Source: Ignelater luminosus
Taxonomy: Eukaryota > Arthropoda > Insecta > Coleoptera > Elateridae
Length of the DNA stretch: 64,000 bases
Reading direction: 5' to 3'
Assembly (NCBI GenBank): GCA_011009095.1
Contig: VTPC01091294.1
Location: 1 to 64,000, forward strand
The position numbers and the translations under genes are program-made. Below are positions 34,084-47,032 of this stretch, piece by piece (positions within the stretch are counted from its first letter, which is position 1; each line of letters begins with the position of its first letter). The notes under the pieces are model-generated. The model searched no databases. It was given only the letters and a program-made list of their open reading frames with translations, and was not told where the DNA came from.

Positions 34084-37000
34084 TTTGTTCAGCGATTGCA
34101 AAACCAATTCTACATGTGGGCTTTAGCCCGATTAGTAAGTTTAACATTCCCAGCCCTTGGCAACTTATCTGCTTTTTTGTTTCCAAAAATACCTAAATGC
34201 TAGTGTTCATACGAAATCCAGTCTGTCGTTTTCTGCCATTCTTATCAGGTTACTACGGCACCTCAATATTAGTTTTGATTTAAAACCAAACAAGATCAGT
34301 GCCTTAATCAATGCCTGACTATTGGGCATAATTTTTGTTATACTTTGGAAAACTTGTAAATTTTTCCAGGTTGTTGCTAATTCTGCGGTTGCATGTTTTG
34401 TGTTTTGAATCCGTCTGTTAGTTGAGTTCTAAATCTTCCATTTAGGACATAATTACCTATTTTGAAAGGTTTGTAGGTTTGTAGAGATCCAAATTCTTTA
34501 TAAACAGTTTTGAGTAATCTCTTTGAAGCCCCCGGTGTGATCATTTCTATAATGTTCAAGCATCTTCTTTAACTCATGAATCTTGAGTATTGTGTTGGAA
34601 CACCTATAGCTGTTAGCTTTAACTTTCTTCATCGAAGAGTTTGAGCAGGTTGTTTAGTTTTCTACTGCAATTTATGGTAACAAGAGGAAGACAAACTAGT
34701 GAAACGGATCTTCTATGTCGTCGACCTAGCAATTTCAAGTCTTCTGATAAAACTGTCTAGCAAATGAGGTCTACATTATGGATATTGGCTCATTCATGCA
34801 TTCATTAATTATTACCCTCTTTCACCGCTAGGTGTCGAGGGGGAGGACACATCGAGCCGTAGAGAGCCACCCACCCAAATTCTGACCACGGCTAACGTTG
34901 CTTAACTCGCATTATTGCTAGGCCGTAACTTTCGCTTCTCTATCGTACTGCCTCCTGTGAGTATTGGTAAAGTTTACAAATAACTATGACAATCGCTGAT
35001 TCTTCATTCGGTGACATGAGTGCTGGTAGAGGCGTCGAATTGGTCAGTTGTATTGGTTGGTGACAACTGCACTGTAGGATAGATTTTGTTGTGAGGTAGT
35101 GGCAACGGTTTCCACCATTGCATTGGCTAAGACCTTGCTGATGGATGGTTGTTAGTATGACAACCTCGCTGTAAGTGATTGGACGTTTGATTGACAAGAA
35201 GACTTTAGTTACGTGGAGTCTCGGTGTGGATGGCTAGAAAAGAAATGGCATCAGATTTCATTTGTCCTTGGGTCTTTGGGTGCTTGAGACATCTGTAGGT
35301 GGATCAGGACAAGTGGGTCGGATGAAGCTATTTTCCTCCATTCATTCTTCAAGTTGGCGACTACTTCTTCGACGAGAATGGTTTATTATAAGTAAAGTGA
35401 GATTCGTGAGATTCATTACACAAGAGAAATTAAAAATGCAAACAAAAATTGTCTGAGATGTTGGGACTCCCGTATGTATTTTTAAAGATCTGACCTTATT
35501 TCTACCATCAGTTTCTTTCTATTAATTTATGCTAATTAAATCACCTTGTGTGTTCTTAAAAATATCTTCCTTTTAAACTATGTGCTCCCAGTCTCTTTAC
35601 ACAAGGAGATACAAATGCTTACAGTTCAAAGAAGACATGCACTCAACAATTATCTACGCATTTCCAGTTAGTCATTGAACAATGCTTATGCTCTTGTATC
35701 TGTCTTTTCTTTTTTATTTAGAGTTAAAACGTGTGGTTTTCTCAATTAAATCTTACGTACCTCTCGAAACAGCTTCCTTCGCATACTAATGAAGTTTTCT
35801 ACATTAAGAAAACCAATAGAAATATGTACATATGAGATTGAACTGTGAAAACGCAGCATGGAAAATTCTTCGATACAAATGAAAACAAAAAAATGTTAGG
35901 TTTCATTTCTTTTAGTTCGTAGCAGGTTGGCCAAAAACGAAATTCATTCATCGGACGGCACCAACGTTCGTATAATAACGACCAGGAAATATCCGAGAAC
36001 AGTAAAATTCATTCAAACGTTCCTATATTTTTGACTAATGTCTCTTACGGTAGATTTGAGTCCGGTTTTAAAATCCAGTCGGAATTATCGCAAAGCAGCC
36101 GTTTGTGAATTAATCGTTTTGTCGACTTTACAAAAATTATCTTTCGACTTCCCTTCGTTTTCTTTAGTCATTAAAATTAGAGTTTTCACAGAGCGGACAA
36201 CTATATTTTAAAAATCTCATTTTAAAGTTTAAATACTTTTAAGGTAGAGTTGAATTCCCCCACTTCTTTTTCTGTTCAACATTTTACTGGATTAATACGT
36301 GGCGCAAAAAGAATGAACCATAAAATCTCTAATCTTGTGTACGGAGAATTAACGCTCAACGACATGCAAAATCAGTATTCAAGCAGTAGAGACCAAATCT
36401 CCGGGAGGTTAGTTAAAATTTTTGTCCTGTAAATCCTTACTAAGTCCTTTACACTTCTTTTAATGTGGCTACGAGACATTTAAACAATATTATAATCCTA
36501 ATAATTGCAGTTAGAAGCGTTGTTTTCGTAATCCCACCAACTTCTCCAATTCCCACAGGAATCTGGAGTTTACCTATCTGTTGTATATTATTATTAGGCT
36601 GGCTTATGATTTATTTAAATTTTATAACTTCTTGGATAAAAACACATTATTAAGTATTAATACAAAAAAAAGGTACATAAAAATAAAATAATTTTTTATA
36701 TTGGTTTACGATTTTATAAATAATTGTGGACTAATTTAGATATTGACCTGAAGAGCAATTTATTAACTGCAGATAAACTTTTAAAAATAAAACAGCAAAA
36801 GTACGTAACCTACCACCTAGTAAAAGTCTAGAATATTGAAGAAACAGCGAACGAGAATAAAATAAAACAATAACAAATACATTCGTTACATTAGAAATAG
36901 AGCAATGGAGTTGTTAATGCATAAATTATGTTAAAGTAGTTTTAGTTTCGAAACTATCACGTTTATACATTACGTACAAACAAGTGAAAAATTTGGTAAG

Positions 37001-37490
37001 GATGAGGAAAAAAATGAAACTAGAAAAATTACTACTAACAAAAACAATTTAAAAACGAGAAACATTGATATACAAAGAAAATTTCAATAAAAGAGCAAAC
37101 AAAATAAAAATAAAACCAGTAACATAGGGTGTTTGGAAAACTTCGCGAACTTTAGAAATTTAGATTTGAAAGCAGACTAAAATGACGCGTTTTTGGCAGT
37201 AATGATTCCTTACGGTCAACAGACAGGAAACGCTTGTTATTATACGGTATTACGTTGGGTTTTTTCGGAGATCCTCCAGAGTCAGATTTGATGAAGGATA
37301 ATCTATAGTCGCTTGTTACCTAGAACGCATCAAGAGCTACTAAGAGAAAGGTGCAGCTTATTACGGCCTTTTTATCTGGACGTTGAAAATCTTACGTTGT
37401 AAATCATTTTAAAAAGCTCCTTGTGTCGATAAAAGTAATAAAAAAAATTAGTAAAATTCTTTGATGTTTCAGCTTATCGTCACCGGTCAA
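34084..37490. other. Intergenic DNA, unrecognised repeats likely
   Basis: No supported gene. 34790-35450 is less A+T-rich than the rest and includes the 5S-like fragment. Frames there (for example 34940-35197 minus, 85 codons) have no family features. Confidence 0.4.
34850..34928 (-). pseudogene. 5S rRNA-like fragment (possible SINE/LINE promoter)
   Basis: On the minus strand GAGTTAAGCAACGTTAGCCG (34914-34895) is followed by GTGGTCAGAATTTGGGTGGGTGGC. This follows the 3' half of 5S rRNA, including the internal control region (GTTAAGCAACGTCGGGCC...GGTTAGTACTTGGATGGGTGACC), with several mismatches. The 5' half and the terminal stem are not present. 5S-derived internal promoters occur in SINE3-type retroelements, so this may be a retroelement head rather than a true 5S relic. 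Confidence 0.45.
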
Positions 37491-37494
37491 AAAA

Positions 37495-38195
37495 ACATGA
37501 TGAAAAAATGGTTTTTTGAATTCATTAATATTATTTTGTAAATTTGAATTCTATGCAGCATAATACGTAGAATTTATTTGAAACATTTGTTTTTGATTCG
37601 TAACAGATAGCGCTGAAACGAAAAAAACTTCTTAGTGTAGTCGATTCGTTCCACGCCGGAGTGAACGCTTGCATCATCCAGAATGGTACACACATTGAAC
37701 ATTTTCTCCCATAAAAGTATTTGCATTATTGTAGAATTGTGTTTCGGTTGAAATAAATTAAGAAAAAATAAATCCATTATTCATTTAAATGTTTAATTCC
37801 AGTTTGACATATTATGCAATTTAGAATGCAAAGTAAATTTTTCCATTAGACATGCTTTTTTAGGAATTAAGAAAATGGTAAAAACTGGGGATCTATATGA
37901 AATGTAAAACTGTCACACACCACTCACCCCCCAAGAGTGAGTTGGTAGCTTAATTTTAGGACAATTTAATAATTATTTCGATAATATTCGATATGTTTAT
38001 TTTAATCTTTTGATCGGAAGTGTATTTTGTGGGATAATCGCAAAATTTCAGTTAAGAAGTTTTTTGCGTTTATACCGCGCCATCTGTTACAAATCGAAAG
38101 AAATGTTTCAAATAAATTCTACGTATTTTGCGGCTTAGAATCCAAATTTGCAATAAAATATAAGGGTTTTCAATTGCAATTTTAAAGTTGCCCCC
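37495..38195. repeat. Large inverted repeat, MITE-like
   Basis: Arm 37500-37640 (TACGTAGAATTTATTTGAAA ... AACAGATAGCGC ... AAACTTCTTAG) mirrors 38050-38190 (TTAAGAAGTTTTTTGCG ... GCGCCATCTGTTAC ... TTTCAAATAAATTCTACGTA) around a ~410-bp spacer. Probable outer limits are TAGGGTGTTTGG at 37125 and ATACCCTGTATA at 38347-38356, but these ends do not match each other well. I report only the core. Confidence 0.7.
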
Positions 38196-38233
38196 CCCCA
38201 TCATCCCTATGAGAGGGGCTCGGGGGGGGGGGG
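38191..38233. repeat. C9 ... G12 hairpin
   Basis: Nine Cs at 38191-38199 face twelve Gs at 38222-38233 across a 22-base spacer that itself contains CATCCCTATGAGAGGGG. It could form a very stable stem or a G-quadruplex on the + strand, and stands out sharply in this A+T-rich DNA. Confidence 0.85.
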
Positions 38234-38535
38234 TTCAATTTTTACACCATCGTAAAGAGAACATCCAAATTAGTAAGAGAACCGTTCCTTTCACCAAAAA
38301 ATCTCGAACTCCTTAATTTTAATAGCGGTGGACGGGTGGTCTAAGATACCCTGTATAATTTATATTTTAACATACAAGGCTCATCAAAGGTGGCTTATGG
38401 TGAATAACTTCCATCAAAACAAGAGAGAAAATATTGTACCGTTAGTCTAAAACGATTATTATTACTAATTGATTATTATTTAAAAATTGATTCCCGTTAT
38501 TGTGTGATTAATTAGATTTATCCTTTATGGTTATA

Positions 38536-38998
38536 CCGGGTGGCCATATTTGAGGGAGAACTTTTTATGATTTTAGCCAAATGATCAGAAACGTTCCTGT
38601 AAAGTTTCACTTTTTAATATATGATACAAAGTGTTCGTAAATGCATGCTTCTGCTCCAGTTGGCTATGGAATCTAATTTTAATGTCGTATTGTTGATTTA
38701 TTTTAACAACTAATATGGATTTGTTTTCTGTCATTTGTCACTTGCGACAATTCCGTGACAAAATCAAAAAAATGTGGTCAGAAATGTCCTCAGATGTAAT
38801 TAGAAGATTTATTGTTGTTGTTCAGTTTTAGTATTCAACTAATCAATTGTTTTTATCAATAAATGGTTTTCCTTTTAAATTATTCTTGACTACTATGACT
38901 CTAAGTGGTCAAAATTCGAGATCAATATTTGCTACCTCTTAGAAGCTAAAAACTGTTAAATAAGACGTATTTCTTTATAGCCATCCGGTATAAATTTT
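38536..38998. mobile_element. 463-bp MITE with CCGGGTGGCCATA ends
   Basis: Begins CCGGGTGGCCATA and ends with the inverse TATAGCCATCCGG, between TATA (38532-38535) and TATA (38999-39002). No coding capacity. The ends differ from the CAGGGTG families, so it is a separate family. Confidence 0.8.
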
Positions 38999-41817
38999 GT
39001 TTACTGATGAATGAATTGATAATAAATCTATTTGCTACACCTAATTGTTTATATGCATCCTCATTATTGCTTCCACTCCTAACTCATGCTCAAAGCTTCC
39101 AACCAGTTTAGCTTGTACAGTACTAATCATAAGCGCCACAAAAGCTCGTTATAAAAATTAGCCAAGTAACCTAGCCACCTTCAAAGATTTGCAGTTCTGC
39201 AACACTTACGTTATTCGCACCGGTTGCAGTGCTGGTTGGGTCGGTCATATGTGTGCAATAGTAAGGAGTGTCTCGTAAAGTTTTTCACGGTGTTTGTACA
39301 CATGATTAAAATAAATGCGGGTTTGTTAGAAAACTAAGATTACGATTGGCTTCAAAAATCATTTTGACGCGTTATCAGCACGTTATTTAGAAAGTAGCAT
39401 TTCTATTGGTTGGGGAAGAGAACCACAGCGCCCCATACACAACAATTGTATCGTAGGTAACTCGCCAACTTGAGAGGATTTTCCTTTTTTTGAGAATACT
39501 ACGAGAATTAGACAATCTGATCGAGTATTGTTAGAATCATTGAAACGCTTCTACAGTTCAAAACCGATTCCTTCGTGTCGGTCCCAAGAGCGAGATTGAA
39601 GGTTAACAAATTGATTGTTTTGGTCCCTCACAATTTCTTTTTCTATTACCTTATGCATTCCGTGGGATCCCGTGGAAGTTCTCCTCGGACTACAAAATAG
39701 ACACATGAGAAGTTCCCCACTTTAGTGCCCCTTAACGAATGGCGCCCTTAGGCTATGTCTAAGGCACCCTGCCCATTACTGGATTTCGAGGAGACAAAAG
39801 TTCACAATTGAAGAGAAAATCACTTTCTCTTCTCAGATAGAGGAAATGTGGCAGGACTTCCAAAAAAAGGTCGTCTTCATGTTTTTGGGCCGAACATTGT
39901 AGTATGCAGTGTTTTATTTTTTCATTCTTTAAAATGCCAAAATAAATGTGACCAAATCAATCCTTGCAAAACGAGGTTTTAGAAATCCACATAAAAAGTG
40001 TTAATTGAAAATGCATAATTCTTTTCTTGATTTTGGAAATGCAAGTAATGAAGTAGAACAGGAAAATGTTTATGCAATGTTTCATACGAGTACAAACCAG
40101 AAAAAACTTATAACAACTCAAATAGCTCCTCAGATTCAGAGAAATGCAAAAACTCATTAAACAGTTGTTTACTTCCTGTTGAACCAAATTCCAGAAAAAT
40201 TTCATAGTCAATAACACAGCGTTAAGAAGACAAAAAAACGCGCAACGAGCGAAATCGTTTGCCCATGCTTCCCGTTTACTAAAGCTCCGCAGTAAAAATA
40301 ATATTGAGCAATGGTGAAGATCAATTGTCCAAAACAAGCTTTTTAAGGGTACATGACCAATTGTATCAACATCTACACACAATGAACTTAATACCTGACT
40401 TGAAATACTTGCAGAAAAACTTAAGGCCTAATGGTCTTAAAGTTTAAAATGTCCGAGATCAAAATTGCGCAATCCAGATGAGGTTAGAATATCATTCCGC
40501 CACTGAAGAAAGCATTGTACATTAGCTTAATGGTTGATATTAATATAGAAAGCACAATGGGTGCTTTTGACCTACCGTTTCTTCCATTAAAAAAGAAGTC
40601 GTATAAACATTAATACTGGATTAAATCTAAATATTAAAAAGAGCTTAAGAATGTCCTGGTGGTAGCGCATAGGCAAATAATATTACAATAGAGATAATTA
40701 AGGTACCTTTTTGGCACTTTCGTGTCATTCAAGCCCACAACAAATTTTAAAAAAGTTAAAAGAATAGGCAGTAGAAGGGGAACATTGGTATTCTTTGAAA
40801 AGATGTTAGTGGATTATAGTAATTCCAAATTGTTCTTAAAAGTCATTTCTGAATATTGGTTTTGAGCTGCCTGTATGTTCTTTCCTACAAGGCAAAATTT
40901 TCTAGGTTCTTTTATTGTAAATCTTGAAAACATTAACAAATGACTCCTTCATAGATGTATTAGTTGAATGTACTACGTGCCGTAATGGATAAAAAGGCAT
41001 CTAGAAGAAGAAGTACTACGGATTGTCAAAATCTGAGATGTTACTCCCTTTAGCGGTAAAATAGCTTTTCCATCACGTATTTAAAGAAAATCGGGAGATT
41101 CGAATTCGGACTCCAAAAAAACCGATCATTGGTACTGTTTTCTGCGGTTTCTCATAGCGGTGTAGGTAAATATCGAAACAGAAGTTTTCATTAACTTGAT
41201 TTTCTTTTAATACATCCTCTCCTGAGATTCTCCTTCTTGGCTAAAAAAAAATAGCCTCCGAATACCTTAAGCCTATACCTTATTGCCTATTCTTTTTTTG
41301 AAATTGAAGCAAGACCACGTTGGTCTTGTGTTAGATGAAACTATGTATAGTCCAGTCAATCAATGCCCAAAAGGGGGTTGTAGAGGACATGGGATGGGAA
41401 AAAATTTGAGAAATGTGTTGGGGGTAGTTAGGAGGCAAATATACTAAAAGTCTCCGCCTCTAGCCTTGCCACTTCAGGGGGGAAGGGACGGAAAAGTCCC
41501 TTTTTTCAGTTTCAGCTTATAACTCGGAAACGGTACGTCGTACGGTAAAAAGTATTGCTTAGAATATAAATGATAATTAAATTTCCTACAAGAATTTGAA
41601 TATTCATTTTCTTCCTATGTGTTGTAGTTTCCGAGATATTCGTCAGCGAAAGTCGATAATTTTTGAAAAAACTTTTTTTGCCTCACATTTTTCGTCCAAC
41701 TTGTCCTTCTAACACCTCAGTCTTATGTTTTCAGAAAAGTCGTCAGACAGGAAGTTGTAGAGCATTGAATTTCCTTCAAAAATATGTATCTTAACTAATT
41801 TATCTTCTACAGGTCAG
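38999..41817. other. Intergenic with repeat fragments
   Basis: No gene supported. 39560-39790 shares CCTTAACGAATGGCGC and other phrases with 5640-5780. The longest frame, 39957-40382 minus (141 codons), is Phe/Leu/Cys-rich. The opposite strand in 40060-40620 has several broken, faintly protein-like frames, which could mark an old transposon I cannot place. Confidence 0.35.
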
Positions 41818-42022
41818 AAGTTACAGCAATTTGAAGTTTTCGAATAAACTATACTTTCGTTATTATCGTTATTTATGTATTCAAAAACTGGAATTTGCCA
41901 AGGCTAGATAAAATTTTTCTTAAATTCCAGTTTTTTATTACATAAATAACGATCATAACGAAAGTATAGTTTTCTTGAGAAATCACGAAATTTATCCGTA
42001 AACTTCAAATTGCTGTAACTTC
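41818..42022. repeat. Inverted repeat with ~75-bp arms
   Basis: Left arm 41818-41895 (AAGTTACAGCAATTTGAAGT ... ATACTTTCGTTATTATCG ... AAAAACTGGAATTT) is mirrored by 41929-42022 (AAATTCCAGTTTTT ... CGATCATAACGAAAGTAT ... ACTTCAAATTGCTGTAACTT), with a ~33-bp loop. It is probably the heart of a larger MITE; the flanks (about 41500-42100) have the same style, but I cannot fix the ends. Confidence 0.8.
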
Positions 42023-45000
42023 AAAGAGAGAAGAAGAAAATCTCTTTTGAACTTTACTGATAGGATGCATCGTTTTCGAGCAAAACAGAATTTACCAAAT
42101 CTTCAGCCGTCAAGACTAGATTATTAGATTCAAATAGCTTATAGAGGAGACTAAGCTTGTCTTATATGAATATTCTTGATCATTTCAATATACTTGTAGA
42201 CAGATTGTCCCATATGCATCTCCTCATTTAACGTCCTCTCTGCATCTCTAACGTTACAATCTTAAAGCCTCGAGGCACTATAAGGTGAGTTATTAAACTA
42301 CAAAATACACAGCATTTGCATACTTAAAACGCTAGAAAAGCAACGTTTGGTGCATTGAATTAACAACGACAGAAAAAGTAAAGGATATGACAAAAAACTT
42401 GTTGGCAACAGGAGCTAAACTGATACTTATCTCCCTAACCAACTCACAAGTATATTCTAAATATTTACCTCATGTTGGATTCTATTTTCCTTCATCCCAT
42501 GTTCCGCAATTACATTTGCGGATAAATGCATTTAGTGAATGAAGAACATAAATTAACTTTCATTTTAAATTGAACTGAGAGATAAAGAATCCATAAAAAA
42601 GTTACTCGAATATTAAATGCAAATATACAAAACCCTTAAAACCACAATTCAATAGAAACAAAAATCCATTAAAAAATATTTAACATTTCGTATCCCCTTT
42701 ATGCTCATTCATATTGATTTTATCTTCCTAAAAACGCCCTTTGTTTTACACTCCAACCCACTGATGTCAAAGTTAATAAATTTCGCCAATATTCGTTACG
42801 GCTCCCAAACTCCTATCAAAAATCGTTTCTTGCAAAACACACATTAATGTTTCGTGAATTTTTATGTTTCCTACACGTCCTGGTACACGTGTTAAAATTT
42901 AAAATTTTCACGAGGGAGACGACCAATTTACGTGTATTTAAAAGTTGTGTCTTGAACAAACGGATAAAGCGATCTGCATACACCACACGTCGTCCTTTGA
43001 AAAGAGAAAGCAAGTAATAACTAAATCTGATATAGGAGAAAGAAGGGAAGCGAAATGGGCCAGACAATTTAATTCTTGATGTATTAAAGTACACATGTAT
43101 GGAAGTAAAATTATGGGCATTAAATTTGCATCCCAGGCCAAACACGGACGTGATTTTTCACAAAGGGTGAGTTGACTCAAATGGGGAGGTAACTGCACTT
43201 CTCTCTTCGATTCTACACTACTAAATAAGTTTTCGCAAACACCTAATAATTTCTACAAGGAGTAATTAGAAACTGAACTTAATTAGAATTGCTTTCGACA
43301 CTTGTATTTTCAACCGCAACACTCAAGGTGTGCGTGTATCTTTTGTTTATGATACGAATACACAGTGTCTTATAATCAAGTGTACAAAATGTTTCGCAGC
43401 CTAAATAATTTCTTTCGTAATATCAATTTCATATTTAAATTTCTTCTTCCAAGACGAAGTTTCACCAATTTGTCTCAAGGGAAAGGAAAAAAGAAACGTA
43501 AAGGTTAATCAAAATTTAAATAGCAAACCAAGTTTTTTGTGACAGTGTAGGCTTGTGGTCAGTGGAGACTCCGATAATGTCTAGCCGGTAGAAATTATTA
43601 AAAGTCCAGCTACCCTTTACTCTTTCCCTATAACTCTTTTGTTTCTCGATCCCCATTCCCTTGCGGTTCGCCGCTTTAAATTTGAAAACCGTATCACTTT
43701 ACATATATCCTACGACCGTTACGTTTTGCTCCGGCAATCTACTGGTTTATGCATCTGTTACTCACACTTAAGTGGTCGAATTCTATTTTTCTATTACGTT
43801 CGTAACAAGCAAAGTCTACACCTTTAAAACATTCTATAAAATTTGCGGATAACGAATATAAGCGGAGCTTTATAAAGTATTCCCATGCTATTTAGTATTT
43901 AAGCTTTAACGGCATACGAAATGAATATTCAACCACAAATATATGTAATTAAGAATACATAGGTTATAATGCAGAATTATACGAGTCGGCAACTTGGGCT
44001 GTAAGATTTCGAAATTAGCATAAAAAAGCAATAAAATTATTGTTGGATTAAGTTTTGGCAGAGCGCGGGAATCCACGTATCTTGCGGGTTTACTGGAATA
44101 ATTCGAGAATAAAACTCCATTTAATTCTTGTATAGCTTTACGGAATTGTTTTCTTCCCCGTCGACATTATCCACATTACCTAATGGTGTCTTAACCAAGA
44201 TGGGGAACACGTGAGCAAAAAATAATCCAAATCTATAAGGGCAATATTAAGATACGAATATATTTTCTTCTTGCACGTAGCAGCCATTTTGTTAATCCGT
44301 TATTTTATAATCTGACCGGTCGTTTAATTATGAGAAACCGTGTTTATTTGTTAATTTTAAAGCGAAGGGTTTCCGGAAAAATTTATATTTTAAACCTGCC
44401 CATTTATATATAGAGGAGAGCATAACGTTAAACTTAATCTCATATTTTAATTCTGATAATACAAAAACTATATACAGTAATACAGAAACTTAAATTGTTC
44501 TCCGTAACATGTAAATTGAAACTTCAACATATGTGTGCTACCCTTATCGTGCTGTTCAAGCACAGAAACTTTCACATTATACTGTAAAGCTTACAAGAAA
44601 CATGCAAAGGACTCTTAAACTTCAGATAAATTTTAAAATTTACTTTATAAAAAAAAACACAGAAAAGAATGCATGTCATGTAATGGGCATTAGCTTGGTC
44701 CCGAGAGCCGGATCAATTTGCTGTTAAACACTGAAATTTAAACTATTCATCAATTTGTTTATTATAAAGCTTCTCCACAACGAAAAAAATTAATAACACG
44801 TTTGCAGTATTTAATTTGGCAGTAATATTTTTAGGAATGGTACCGATGGTTCGGACTTCACGTAAAATTTTTCGTCTACTGTGCCAAAAAAAAACACTCA
44901 CCTAGACAGGTGAAGAAGAAGAAGAAAGTTCACCTACGTGTAATTTCTTAGTGTGTGCATGCTAATAAACTATAAGAATTACCTTTCATATAAAATCCGC

Positions 45001-45748
45001 TTCGGAAATTCAAGTCTCCAGAAGATACAATCCACGAAGGTAAAAGTCTAGCATGTGAAACGATCCATAAATGTCATTAACCGATCGACCTCTCACTCTC
45101 TAACTTCCAGAATCACTTAGCTTGTATACTATGTCAAAAAAATATTTCTCATAATCACTACACCTTCAAAATCTGAAAGCTCCGGGCTTTCCATAAATCA
45201 TACAAAAATTTTTTCAGCAAATTAACACAGCAGTCGATGGAAGGACAAATATATAGCTCCGTGCCACGAATAAGACTGTTGCCTGTCATTTTCACAATTC
45301 CATAGATAAACTTCTACAACGACTGTGAAAGTGGTCTTCACTCAGCAATCACAGTACAGGGACAAAGCGGGCCCATTTCCACTTTGAAATTCTTCTTCTT
45401 TTTATTTTTAATAATCCGTCCAACGTAAAGGTTACCTTTGAAAAATACTTCATGGACACTGAGGTAGAGCTCAGGTCAGCGCCGGATTAAGACAATTTGA
45501 CGCCTCTCTAATGTACTATCGAGAGCCATTAAAAGTAAACCAATAGCAGAAAACGCAAATTAAATTTTTGTTTTCTTCATTTGAAAAGAAAGTTTAAAAA
45601 ACCAAATCAGATATTCAAATTTCGACTTGACTACAACGTTACTCATGAGTCATGAAATTGTGCAACATTTTTCTGATCACACCAAAGCTGTAACTATTCA
45701 AATAAGCAAGATACCGTATTGAGAGAATTACAAAAGAAGCACCCTATA
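42023..45748. other. Intergenic DNA, no gene seen
   Basis: A+T-rich, with no supported exons. ORFs of 86-109 codons on the minus strand at 42816-43198 overlap each other in different frames and show no domain. GCGCCGGATTAAGACAATTTG at 45480-45500 resembles a widespread transposon end of the GGCCGG type. Confidence 0.5.
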
Positions 45749-47032
45749 CGTTCAGAAAAAAGGTAGCAAGCTTTGTACTGCAATTCCTTAAATCGTAGCA
45801 ACAATAGAATCAGTTTTTTCACACATGACAGATGTAAGTATCATATTAAGTTTGTGTTTACATTTTTGCAGTACCATTCTTAAATTATGGCAAAGTTCGT
45901 CAAACAAATTGAAACATGTACACAAATAGTGAACAAATACTTAGAAAATCCCGAGTTGAGTCAGGTTCAGATTGCAAAACTGCTCAAGCTTCCACGTTCT
46001 ACTGTTGGAAAAGCTATTAGAACCTACAAAGAGCGATTGTCTACAGAAAGAAAACCTGGGTCTGGTCGAAAAACTGGGTTTCAGGATACAAACTTAGCTG
46101 TACGTATCAAACAGTCCTACAGAAGAAATCCCAATTTGTCTGAACGTACTGTGGGCAATAAATTTGGTACATCAAAAGCCACGGTACATCGAGTAAAAGT
46201 AAAAGCTGGATTGAAGACATATAAGATCCAAGAAGTGCCCGATAGGGATCAGGAGAAGGAAAGAAGAGCAAGGTCTAGGGCAAGAAAATTGTACAACGAG
46301 TTTTTCACAAAGTTTGACTGCTGCGTTGTGGACGACGAAACATATTGTGTGGCCGATTTTAGTCAAATAGCGGGCCAAGAATTCTATGTTCCTTCACAAG
46401 GGGGAAAGGTTGCTGAGCAATTTAAGACCCACAAGGCTAGCAAATACCCCAAGAAATTTTTGATTTGGCAGGCCATATGCACCTGAGGCCTAAAAAGTGA
46501 TTCATTCATTACTACTGGATCCATTAATGGCAATATTTATGTTGAAGAATGTTTAAGAAAGAGATTGCTCCCTTTTATAAATTCTCACAGTACTTCAGTA
46601 TTCTTTTGGCCCGATTTGGCTACATGCCATTATGGAAAATTAGCACAAGAATTTTACTCCAGCAACATCAACATTGTCCCAAAGGATTCCAATCCACCAA
46701 ATTGCCCCGAGCTGCCACGAACCGAACGTTACTGAGCTGTAATAAAAAGGAAGCTAAAAAATATTAAATCTCAACCTGCTAACATAAATGAGTTTCGCCA
46801 AAAGTGGAAAAAAGCAGAAAAAACTCTGACCAACGATGACGTTCAAACTTTAACGAGAAGAGTGAAATCGATGGTTCGTCATTTCTGGCACAAACACTAA
46901 TTTCAATAAATTTCTTGTTAAATTAGAATATACATTGTGTAAGTTTAAATTTCGCAAAATAATAATACTTTTGCATTACATGACCTATTTTGTTTTCAAC
47001 TATTAAAAGTCTGCTACTTTTTTTCTGAACCA
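45749..47032 (+). mobile_element. Tc1/mariner element, DD36E/DD37E group, near-intact
   Basis: About 1.28 kb. The left end CGTTCAGAAAAAAGGTAGCA follows TA at 45747-45748. The right end TGCTACTTTTTTTCTGAACC is its inverse. The TA on the right side is not preserved (CACGG follows). A single transposase frame runs between them. Confidence 0.85.
45887..46900 (+). pseudogene. Transposase (Tc1/mariner, DD36E/37E), two TGA stops
   Basis: 338 codons in one frame from ATG 45887 to TAA 46898-46900, with no frameshift but two in-frame TGA codons at 46484-46486 and 46733-46735. Order: N-terminal helix-turn-helix (residues ~17-50, QIAKLLKLPRSTVGKAI), GRPR-like hinge GSGRKTG (58-64), second HTH (~85-105), and the RNase-H-fold DDE domain. 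Catalytic candidates are Asp149 in VVDDETY, Asp243 in FFWPDLATCHYG, and Glu280 in PELPRTERY. The gap between the last two is 36 residues here; related insect copies typically have 37. The second TGA sits where the family has Trp (RYW) and the first where a Cys/Ser is usual, so both look like point mutations. The encoded enzyme would cut at the terminal repeats and insert at TA. Confidence 0.9.

Noticed and set aside
39957-40382. 141-residue minus ORF
   Set aside because: Phe/Leu/Cys-rich antisense-type composition, no splice borders, no family features; likely chance.
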